A stretch of DNA of 12,562 nt. Origin: Planctomycetaceae bacterium (lineage in GTDB: Bacteria > Planctomycetota > Planctomycetia > Planctomycetales > Planctomycetaceae). Shown piece by piece: positions 1 to 5,951 of this stretch (position 1 is the first letter of the stretch; every line of letters begins with the position of its first letter). The notes beneath the pieces are model-generated. The model did not search any database, was not told where the DNA came from, and worked only from the letters and a program-made list of their open reading frames with translations. The position numbers and the translations under genes were made by a program. The stretch is taken from NCBI GenBank assembly GCA_027080405.1, contig JALWSL010000652.1, positions 1-12,562 of the forward strand. The letters are read 5' to 3'.

Positions 1-777
1 TTCTTCGAATTCGCCACGGAACTTTGCTCCGGCGACCAGCGCTCCCATATCGAGTGCGACAACCCGTTTATCCTTGAGAACCTGCGGGACATCGCCAAGC
101 ACGATACGATGGGCCAATCCCTCGACGATAGCGGTTTTTCCGACGCCCGGTTCACCGATAAGAACAGGGTTGTTTTTTCGGCGACGGGAAAGAACCTGCA
201 CGACCCGACGGATTTCGGCATCGCGTCCGATCACAGGATCAATTTTCCCCCGCTTGGCCAGGGCGACCAAATCCTTGCCGTATCGTTCGAGAGACTGATA
301 CTTGTCTTCCGGATTCTGATCGTTTACCGATTGCCCACCTCGCACCGTTTGCAGCGCGTTGAGAATATCATCAGTGGAAATGCCGTTCAGATCGAGCAGG
401 CGTTTCGGTTGTCCCTCAACCTGTGCCAATGCCAACAGCAGGTGTTCGGTCGAAACATACTGATCCTTCATTTCGTCCGCTTTTGCCTGAGCTGCATCAA
501 GAGTGTCCATCAATTCTTTCGAGGCGGAAACCTGCACGGATGAGCCGGAAATTTTTGGCAGCCGACTGATTTCGCCTTCCAGTATTTCTGCAAGCTGCTG
601 TTGATTGGCCCCGATTTTCTGAATGAGCGGCTGCACAATGCCGTCGGTCTCGTTGAGCAGTGCCTGCAACAAATGCAACGGCAGCACTTTCTGATTATTG
701 TTTTTCTCTGCCAATCGCTGAGCCGCCTGGACTGCTTCTTGCGCTTTGACTGTCAGTTTTTCAAATTGAAATGACAT
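1..777 (-). CDS. clpB: ATP-dependent chaperone ClpB, N-terminal part (cut by window edge)
   Basis: Hexameric AAA+ disaggregase of the cytoplasm that pulls polypeptides out of aggregates and hands them to DnaK for refolding. The visible 259 residues start at an ATG (777) and run in frame to base 1, so the gene continues outside the window. Residues 1 to about 145 form the double Clp_N domain, starting [16 protein letters not shown]. The first AAA+ domain begins near residue 160 ([11 protein letters not shown]), has the VIGRD box at 182-186 and a Walker A loop GEPGVGKT at 208-215, and is cut after KFRGEFEE at 252-259. The start is supported by a good purine-rich ribosome site (AAGGAGAGGA) a few bases upstream. 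The gene lies downstream of dnaK on the same strand, with 227 bp and a terminator between. The N-terminal sequence fits ClpB rather than ClpA or ClpC. The second AAA+ domain and middle coiled coil cannot be seen. Confidence 0.96.
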   Translation of the reverse strand, partial: MSFQFEKLTVKAQEAVQAAQRLAEKNNNQKVLPLHLLQALLNETDGIVQPLIQKIGANQQQLAEILEGEISRLPKISGSSVQVSASKELMDTLDAAQAKADEMKDQYVSTEHLLLALAQVEGQPKRLLDLNGISTDDILNALQTVRGGQSVNDQNPEDKYQSLERYGKDLVALAKRGKIDPVIGRDAEIRRVVQVLSRRRKNNPVLIGEPGVGKTAIVEGLAHRIVLGDVPQVLKDKRVVALDMGALVAGAKFRGEFEE

Positions 778-809
778 GAGTTGGGTCCTCTCCTTCTGTG
801 TATCCCCTT

Positions 810-839
810 TGTAGATGCGTAAGTCATGAGCCATCTACA
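810..839 (-). repeat. Inverted repeat in the clpB leader
   Basis: TGTAGATG (810-817) and CATCTACA (832-839) form a perfect 8-bp inverted repeat with a 14-base loop. Read on the minus strand it ends about 33 bases before the clpB start codon and does not cover the ribosome site. It could be an operator or an mRNA leader hairpin. No T-run follows it, so it is not an obvious terminator. Confidence 0.45.
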
Positions 840-963
840 GTTGTGTGTTTCAACTGGTGCGTTCTCGCCCACTCCGTTCCCTTATACGAACCGTGGCGCA
901 GGATGTACTTTCGAAGTCTGCTTCGATGTGCGTTGCGGTGTGTGCCGTACAGAACGATTCGTG

Positions 964-994
964 AAAAAAGCCCCGGTGTTTTACTTCCGGGGCT
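964..994 (-). terminator. Intrinsic terminator after dnaK
   Basis: On the minus strand an 8-bp stem, AGCCCCGG (994-987) and CCGGGGCT (976-969), encloses a 10-base loop and is followed by a run of Ts (968-964). It begins 10 bases after the dnaK stop codon. The GC-rich stem followed by a U-tract is the classical Rho-independent form. It implies that clpB is read from its own promoter or by readthrough. Confidence 0.88.
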
Positions 995-1004
995 GGTTGA
1001 AAGA

Positions 1005-2921
1005 TTACTCTTTCGTTTCGAACTCGGCGTCGATCACTTCGCCTTCGTCCGAGCCGCCGGCGGCTCCGTCCGGTGGTGCTTCGCCGCCAGCAGGTTGCTC
1101 TTTCGCCGAGGCTTCGTACATCGCCTTGGAAAGAGCGTGCGTGGCCTGTTCGAGTTCTTCGATAGCAGATTTGATCTGTCCGACATCCTCACCCGCTTCG
1201 GCTTCCTTCACCTTGGCGATCGAGGCCTCAATTGCCGATTTCGATCCTTCATCCAGTTTGTCGGCATGCTCCTTGAGCAGCTTTTCGGTATCGTAAGCCA
1301 GGTTTGAAGCCTTGTTGCGGGCTTCAGCCAGTTCCCGTTTCCTTTTATCTTCGTCGGCATGAGCTTCCGCATCTTTTTTCATTCGCTCGATTTCTTCTTC
1401 GGAGAGTCCACTCGAGTTGTCGATGGTTACGGATTGCTCTTTGCCGCTGGCTTTATCGGTCGCCTTGACACTCAAAATACCGTTTTTGTCGATGTCGAAT
1501 GTCACCTCAATCTGAGGCAGACCGCGAGGAGCAGGGGGAATACCGTCGAGGTTGAACTCGCCCAGCAGCCTGTTGTCAGCCGCCATGGGGCGTTCTCCCT
1601 GGAAGACTCGCACCGTTACCGCAGTCTGATTATCCGCTGCAGTAGAGAACGTTTCCTTCTTTTCAAACGGAATCGTGGTGTTTCGCTCGATCAGTTTGGT
1701 CATCACGCCCCCTTCGGTTTCGATACCAAGAGAAAGCGGCGTGACATCGAGCAGAAGAATATCCTTGTACTCTCCCTGACCAGCGATAATCGCTCCCTGA
1801 ATCGCAGCTCCGATCGCAACGACTTCGTCGGGGTTGACACCCTTGTGTGGTTCCTTGCCGAAGATTTTTTTGACGAGTTCCTGTACTTTGGGAATTCGTG
1901 TTGAACCACCGACAAGGACAACCTCATCGATATCGCTCGCCTTCAAACCGGCATCAGCCAGTGCATCTTCCACCGGTTTACGGCATCGTTCAACAAGCGG
2001 ATCGATCAGCTTCTCGAATTCGGAACGGGAGATCGACATCTGCAGGTGTTTCGGGTTCCCGCTATCGACTGCGATAAACGGCAGGTTGATATCGGTCGAT
2101 TGTGAGGAAGAAAGTTCCTTCTTTGCTTTCTCGGCTGCTTCCCGCAATCGTTGTAACGCCATCGGTTCTTTACGCAGATCGACTCCTTCATCCGCCTGGA
2201 ACTTGTCCGCAATGAAGTTGATCAGTTCTTCGTCGAAATCGTCACCACCCAAATGGGTATCACCGTTGGTACTCAGAACCTGGACGAGTTCCGCATCGAC
2301 TTCCAGAATTGAAACATCGAATGTCCCGCCGCCCAAATCGAACACGGCGATTTTTTCGTCCTTTTTCTTTTCCAGTCCGTAAGCCAAAGCCGCAGCGGTC
2401 GGCTCGTTGACGATTCGCTCAACTTCCAACCCGGCAATCTGGCCTGCGTCCTTGGTTGCCTGTCGTTGGGCATCATTGAAATACGCAGGAACCGTTACCA
2501 CCGCCTTGTTGACCTTGTGGCCCAGATAGCTCTCAGCCGCCTCTTTCAGTTTCTGCAGAATCTTGGCGGAAATTTCCGGCGGTGTTAATTCCTTGTCTCC
2601 CACCTTGACTTTCACATAATCGTCCGGCCCCCCCGTAATCTGGTAGGGGACAATCTTCTCTTCAGAAGCGACCTCGCTGTGCCGACGCCCCATGAATCGC
2701 TTGATCGAGTAGATCGTATTATGAGGGTTCGTTACCGCTTGCCGTTTCGCGGGTTCACCTACAAGAACTTCACCTTTTTCAGTGAACGCAACAACACTTG
2801 GGGTGATTCGGCTTCCTTCCAGGTTGGTGATGACTTTCGCCTCACCACCTTCCATGACTGCAACAACCGAGTTCGTCGTTCCCAAGTCAATTCCAATTAC
2901 CTTTTCGCCTTCAACAGCCAT
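1005..2921 (-). CDS. dnaK: Molecular chaperone DnaK (Hsp70)
   Basis: Cytoplasmic Hsp70 that binds exposed hydrophobic peptides in an ATP-controlled cycle, helped by DnaJ and GrpE (neither encoded here), and works with ClpB in disaggregation. The protein has 638 residues, the same length as E. coli DnaK. The nucleotide-binding domain has the phosphate loop DLGTTNS (12-18), a second phosphate motif DLGGGTFD (195-202) and the adenosine motif [11 protein letters not shown] (337-347). The interdomain linker DILLLD is at 387-392, followed by the beta-sandwich substrate domain and a helical lid to about 603. The tail (604-628) is rich in Gly, Ala and Pro and the protein ends in the usual DAEF-type motif (631-634). 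The ATG start is supported by AAGGA seven or so bases upstream and by the [14 protein letters not shown] alignment. All key motifs are intact. No CIRCE element (the HrcA operator) is visible upstream. Confidence 0.99.
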   Translation of the reverse strand: MAVEGEKVIGIDLGTTNSVVAVMEGGEAKVITNLEGSRITPSVVAFTEKGEVLVGEPAKRQAVTNPHNTIYSIKRFMGRRHSEVASEEKIVPYQITGGPDDYVKVKVGDKELTPPEISAKILQKLKEAAESYLGHKVNKAVVTVPAYFNDAQRQATKDAGQIAGLEVERIVNEPTAAALAYGLEKKKDEKIAVFDLGGGTFDVSILEVDAELVQVLSTNGDTHLGGDDFDEELINFIADKFQADEGVDLRKEPMALQRLREAAEKAKKELSSSQSTDINLPFIAVDSGNPKHLQMSISRSEFEKLIDPLVERCRKPVEDALADAGLKASDIDEVVLVGGSTRIPKVQELVKKIFGKEPHKGVNPDEVVAIGAAIQGAIIAGQGEYKDILLLDVTPLSLGIETEGGVMTKLIERNTTIPFEKKETFSTAADNQTAVTVRVFQGERPMAADNRLLGEFNLDGIPPAPRGLPQIEVTFDIDKNGILSVKATDKASGKEQSVTIDNSSGLSEEEIERMKKDAEAHADEDKRKRELAEARNKASNLAYDTEKLLKEHADKLDEGSKSAIEASIAKVKEAEAGEDVGQIKSAIEELEQATHALSKAMYEASAKEQPAGGEAPPDGAAGGSDEGEVIDAEFETKE

Positions 2922-2962
2922 GACATGATCCTTTCGTTTAGTGGTTAAATATATCCTCTTTG

Positions 2963-2977
2963 CCTGAATTGTTCAGG
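2963..2977. repeat. 15-bp inverted repeat in the dnaK leader
   Basis: CCTGAA and TTCAGG are separated by TTG and form a perfect 6-bp inverted repeat, about 42 bases upstream of the dnaK start codon. It could be a regulator site or a short leader hairpin. It does not match CIRCE. Confidence 0.4.
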
Positions 2978-3018
2978 ACTGTTTTGTCTCGTTTTTTGGG
3001 TTCATTGCAAAACCATTC

Positions 3019-3049
3019 ACACGAGGAACGGCTTGCGTTTATGTGTCAA
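3019..3049 (-). promoter_or_regulatory. Candidate dnaK promoter (heat-shock-like, weak)
   Basis: On the minus strand TTGACA (3049-3044, preceded by C) is followed after 17 bases by CCTCGTGT (3026-3019). The -35 is a perfect sigma-70 hexamer. The downstream element resembles the sigma-32 -10 consensus CCCCATnT at only about half of its positions, and the spacer is longer than is usual for sigma-32. The position, about 100 bases before the dnaK start, is plausible. The assignment is tentative. Confidence 0.3.
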
Positions 3050-3332
3050 GCAAATCGGATGCCAAGAAATGATTATCAGCTAGATATTCCTATCTGTCTG
3101 GATAAATAGAGGTTAGGGCGAATCCTTATCCAGTTGGTCGAGGGTCGCGGTGCCATAATGGCATATTCCGGGAAGGTGATAGTTTTACCAGTGCATGCCA
3201 AAATGGCCGCCTGTAGACAAACTTGATGATGTGACGCAGATGCGATACTGGGATATGTAATCATATGAACACTATCTGATTGGAGGGTACAATGAACGTT
3301 CATGTTACGTGCTGACCGAAATAGCCGTTTCC

Positions 3333-3361
3333 TTGACACTGTAACAGTGTGTGGGTAAAAA
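3333..3361 (+). promoter_or_regulatory. Predicted sigma-70 promoter for pheA
   Basis: TTGACA (3333-3338), a perfect -35 hexamer, is followed after exactly 17 bases by TAAAAA (3356-3361), four of six matches to the -10 consensus. Transcription would start near 3368, giving a leader of about 50 bases before pheA. The spacer contains the palindrome 3336-3350, which would place a bound regulator directly over RNA polymerase. Confidence 0.55.
3336..3350. promoter_or_regulatory. Putative operator inside the pheA promoter
   Basis: ACACTG-TAA-CAGTGT is a perfect 6-bp inverted repeat with a 3-base centre, overlapping the end of the -35 and filling most of the promoter spacer. A dimeric repressor bound here would block transcription. 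As RNA it would lie upstream of the predicted start, so a DNA role is more likely than an mRNA hairpin. The regulator is unknown. The core CTGTAACAG recurs upstream of the inositol-phosphate synthase gene (10241-10249). Confidence 0.4.
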
Positions 3362-3414
3362 CGCTTATTCAATAACATTCTGATGCGTGAAGATTATCCA
3401 ACAGTAAAAAGAGC

Positions 3415-4641
3415 ATGGCGATGGCGAAGAAAAAGAAGGCAACCACGAAGACCACTCGCAAGGCTCCGGGCAGGCAGTCCAAATCGGCCACTGCCAGTAA
3501 GCGGGCAGTCAAAGTGAAAAAGCCTGCGAAGAAAGTTCCTGCCAAGAAAGCCACGAAATCTGCGGGAACTCGTCATGTCTCTCCTGAAGTTGCCATTCGC
3601 CGGCTCGATCGTGAGATTGTCGATCTCCTGAATCGCCGCACACAGGCGACGTTGAAATTGCTCCAGGAAAATCCGGTTCCGCGGGAAGCGTTGTTCGATC
3701 CGCATGCTGATGACGAACTTTGGCAAAAGCTGGAGGCCCTGAACAAGGGGCCGCTGCCGGCTTCTGCACTGAGGGCGGTCTTTCGTGAAGTGCTCAGTGC
3801 AGCCAAACAGCAGATTAAACGCCAGCGGGTCGCGTATTTGGGGCCGCAATACAGTTTCACCCACTTTGCGGCTCTTGAACGATTTGGCTCTCATGCCGAT
3901 CTTGTTGCTGTCAACACGATTGCGGCTGTCTTTGAAGAGGTAAATCGCGGGCATACCGAATACGGGATTGTCCCAATCGAAAACAGTACAGATGGTCGGA
4001 TTGTCGATACGCTCGATATGTTCCAGCGGCTTCCGTTGAAAATTTGCGGCGAGTTGCAGATTTCGGTGCATCACAACCTGCTTTCCCGTTCGCTCCGTAG
4101 TGAAATCAGCGAAATTTACAGCAAACCGCAGGCTCTTTCGCAGTGTCGGGACTGGCTGGCGCGCAACATGCCCCAGGCAGAGCTGATCGAAGTGACGAGC
4201 ACATCGACCGCTGCCCAAATTGCTCGCGATAAACCGGGAGCCGGTGCGGTGGCGTCACGACAGGCGGCCGTCCAGTACGATCTGGAAATTGTCGCTGACA
4301 ATATTGAAGACAATCCGAATAACATCACGCGATTCGCCGTCATTGGAGATAGCGAAACCAAAGCGACCGGGCACGATCGAACTTCGATCCTGCTGCAAAT
4401 CACTCACGCACCCGGTTCCCTTTCGGACGCGCTGGCTGCATTCAAAACAAACAAGGTCAATCTGACCTGGATCGAATCGTTTCCGCTTCGTGGAGCAGAA
4501 GCCGGGTATCTTTTCTTCCTCGATTTCGAGGGGCACAGACAGGATGCGAAAATCAAAAAAACTCTCGCAGCGTTGGAAAAGAAAGCGGTCGCCTTGCGGT
4601 TGCTCGGTTCCTATCCGCGTAGTGAGCCAATCGATGGATGA
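3415..4641 (+). CDS. pheA: Bifunctional chorismate mutase / prephenate dehydratase (P-protein) with basic N-terminal tail
   Basis: Converts chorismate to prephenate and prephenate to phenylpyruvate in cytoplasmic phenylalanine synthesis. It has 408 residues. Residues 1 to about 50 are an extra Lys/Ala/Thr-rich tail (AKKKKATTK..., [15 protein letters not shown]) like bacterial histone H1-like tails. An AroQ-type chorismate mutase helix bundle follows (about 55-137), then prephenate dehydratase (138 to about 312; [12 protein letters not shown] at 139-150, the catalytic TRF at 305-307) and a C-terminal ACT domain (about 322-400). The ACT Phe-binding motif ESRP reads ESFP (354-357). In the mutase, the usual substrate-binding Arg-Glu pair (R51/E52 in E. 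coli) aligns with A98-D99, so mutase activity is less certain than dehydratase activity. Two ATGs compete, 3415 and 3421: the weak AAGAG site is better spaced for 3421, but the proteins differ by only two residues. Transcribed alone from the promoter at 3333. Confidence 0.95.
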   Translation: MAMAKKKKATTKTTRKAPGRQSKSATASKRAVKVKKPAKKVPAKKATKSAGTRHVSPEVAIRRLDREIVDLLNRRTQATLKLLQENPVPREALFDPHADDELWQKLEALNKGPLPASALRAVFREVLSAAKQQIKRQRVAYLGPQYSFTHFAALERFGSHADLVAVNTIAAVFEEVNRGHTEYGIVPIENSTDGRIVDTLDMFQRLPLKICGELQISVHHNLLSRSLRSEISEIYSKPQALSQCRDWLARNMPQAELIEVTSTSTAAQIARDKPGAGAVASRQAAVQYDLEIVADNIEDNPNNITRFAVIGDSETKATGHDRTSILLQITHAPGSLSDALAAFKTNKVNLTWIESFPLRGAEAGYLFFLDFEGHRQDAKIKKTLAALEKKAVALRLLGSYPRSEPIDG

Positions 4642-4646
4642 TAATA

Positions 4647-4686
4647 CTGTCAACTGACAGAATAAACGGGAGGCGTCTTTCTCCCG
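4647..4686 (+). terminator. Two small hairpins after pheA, possible weak terminator
   Basis: CTGTCA-AC-TGACAG (4647-4660) lies six bases after the pheA stop and is followed closely by CGGGAG (4667-4672) and CTCCCG (4681-4686) with an 8-base loop. Neither is followed by a T-run on the plus strand, so a Rho-independent role is unsure. On the minus strand the second stem is followed by TTTATT. Confidence 0.3.
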
Positions 4687-4854
4687 ATCATTGCGATCCT
4701 GGTCACTGTGATTTTGTAACGCAGCATTGTTCAAGAACGTTCCGGGCGGGCTAAATCCTTCGCGGAGAAACATGGGCAGTGCGGGAAGGATCGGATTCAC
4801 CCGGGGCAAGATTGAGGGCGGTGTTCGTTTTTTTTGGAGTTAGTGGAGCTATTA

Positions 4855-5838
4855 GTGAAATACGATGTGTACGGCGTTGGCAATTCTCTGGTCGATATTC
4901 AGGCTCACGTTTCGGACGGGTTTCTTGAATCAATCGGATATCCCAAAGGGGGAATGACACTCGTTGACGAACAGACGCAGATGTCTGTTCTCGATCGCCT
5001 GGAAGGAACACCGGTCACGCGCTGCGCGGGGGGCTCGGCGGCTAATACGATTATGGGGATTGTCGATTTCGGTGGCGTTGCGGCCTACGCAGGCAAAACG
5101 GCCAATGATGAAATCGGAAATTTCTGCCTGCAGGACATGCGAAAGCTCGGCGTTCGTATCGAAGTGGAATCGATCGAAGGGCAGACCGGAACATGTGTCG
5201 TGCTGATTACCGACGATGCAGAACGAACCATGTTGACGCACCTGGGTGTTTCCTCGGAACTGAGTGAGAACGACATCGAAGAAGAAGAAATCGCCCGATC
5301 AAAATTTGTGTACATCGAGGGTTACCTCTTCACGGGAGATTCCACAAAGCGGGCGGCATTGAAGGCGATCGAACTGGCGAAGAAGCACGATGTCAAAGTT
5401 GCGTTCACGGTTTCCGATCCCTTCCTGATCAATCTTTTTCGAGATGAGTTCTGGGAGCTGATTGAAGGGCCGATCGATCTGCTGTTTTGCAATCTGGAAG
5501 AGGCCCGCAGCTTGACCGGCAAGGAAGATGCGATCGATTGTGCGCACGAAATTCATAAGCACTCCGATCATGTTGCGATGACATTGGGGGCGGACGGTTC
5601 GCTGATCATGAATGATGGAAAGGCGATTCCAATCGAGGGCGTCCCGACGCATGCAATCGACACAACCGGCGCGGGCGACATGTACGCAGCCGGGGTCCTT
5701 TACGGGATTACGAACGGATTGAACTGGCACGACGCGGGACATCTCGCCTCGCATGCGGCATCTCGGGTTGTTTCACAACTGGGGGCCCGCCTTGCCAAAC
5801 CGTTCACGCAGGAAGAAATTGCCGAGCTGCTTTCCTGA
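4855..5838 (+). CDS. PfkB-family kinase, adenosine kinase-like
   Basis: A ribokinase-like (PfkB) small-molecule kinase that moves the ATP gamma-phosphate to a sugar hydroxyl. The N-terminus [14 protein letters not shown] and the motif [12 protein letters not shown] resemble the bacterial proteins annotated as adenosine kinase (adenosine to AMP, purine salvage), but fructokinase or another nucleoside kinase is not excluded. With the chosen start it has 327 residues, normal for the family. The substrate-side glycine motif AGGSAANT is at 58-65, TLGADGS at 243-249, and the anion-hole motif DTTGAGD at 269-275 contains the catalytic base D275. The GTG at 4855 is chosen because GGAG (4845-4848) sits six bases upstream and homology begins at YDVYGVG. 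A TTG at 4834 would add seven residues but has no ribosome site. It lies 213 bases after pheA on the same strand, so it is probably transcribed separately. Confidence 0.9.
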   Translation: MKYDVYGVGNSLVDIQAHVSDGFLESIGYPKGGMTLVDEQTQMSVLDRLEGTPVTRCAGGSAANTIMGIVDFGGVAAYAGKTANDEIGNFCLQDMRKLGVRIEVESIEGQTGTCVVLITDDAERTMLTHLGVSSELSENDIEEEEIARSKFVYIEGYLFTGDSTKRAALKAIELAKKHDVKVAFTVSDPFLINLFRDEFWELIEGPIDLLFCNLEEARSLTGKEDAIDCAHEIHKHSDHVAMTLGADGSLIMNDGKAIPIEGVPTHAIDTTGAGDMYAAGVLYGITNGLNWHDAGHLASHAASRVVSQLGARLAKPFTQEEIAELLS

Positions 5839-5951
5839 GCCGGAATGTTGTCGCAGCCTGGCGTCATGCTGGTACGTGCCTCTTTGGACTCCGGGCCGCG
5901 TTTGCCCGCTGCGCCCGATACAACATCTTCTTCATGGCCGGAGAAGCTGCA

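Larger units (their letters stand above)
2922..3414. other. Divergent dnaK-pheA intergenic region, rich in inverted repeats
   Basis: This 493-bp stretch between divergent genes carries no convincing gene. The longest reading frame inside it (minus strand, 3378-3076, 100 codons) has no recognisable family and no ribosome site. The stretch holds promoters for both flanking genes and an unusual number of short palindromes: CCTGAA-TTG-TTCAGG (2963-2977), an imperfect hairpin centred on AGATA-ttcc-TATCT (3077-3100), CTGGATAA...TTATCCAG (3098-3105 with 3126-3133), TGCCAT-A-ATGGCA (3151-3163), a near copy TGCCAAAATGGC (3196-3207), ATATG-taat-CATAT (3253-3266), ATGAACGTTCAT (3292-3303) and ACACTG-TAA-CAGTGT (3336-3350). 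An unannotated small RNA or several regulator sites are possible. Confidence 0.6.

Noticed and set aside
1359..1904. Long plus-strand frames opposite dnaK (also 798-1307 and 1834-2382)
   Set aside because: They are antisense shadows of dnaK, whose full length and motifs are clear; their translations have no domain features.
3076..3378. 100-codon minus-strand reading frame between dnaK and pheA
   Set aside because: It would cover the predicted pheA promoter and several palindromes, and its protein shows no family features.
3394..4218. 274-codon minus-strand frame opposite pheA
   Set aside because: Antisense shadow of a well-supported enzyme gene, with unlikely composition and no ribosome site evidence.
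5839..5951. Possible bidirectional terminator between the convergent kinase and propeller genes
   Set aside because: Only a 5-bp GC stem (CGGGC...GCCCG) without a following T-run on either strand; too weak to call.
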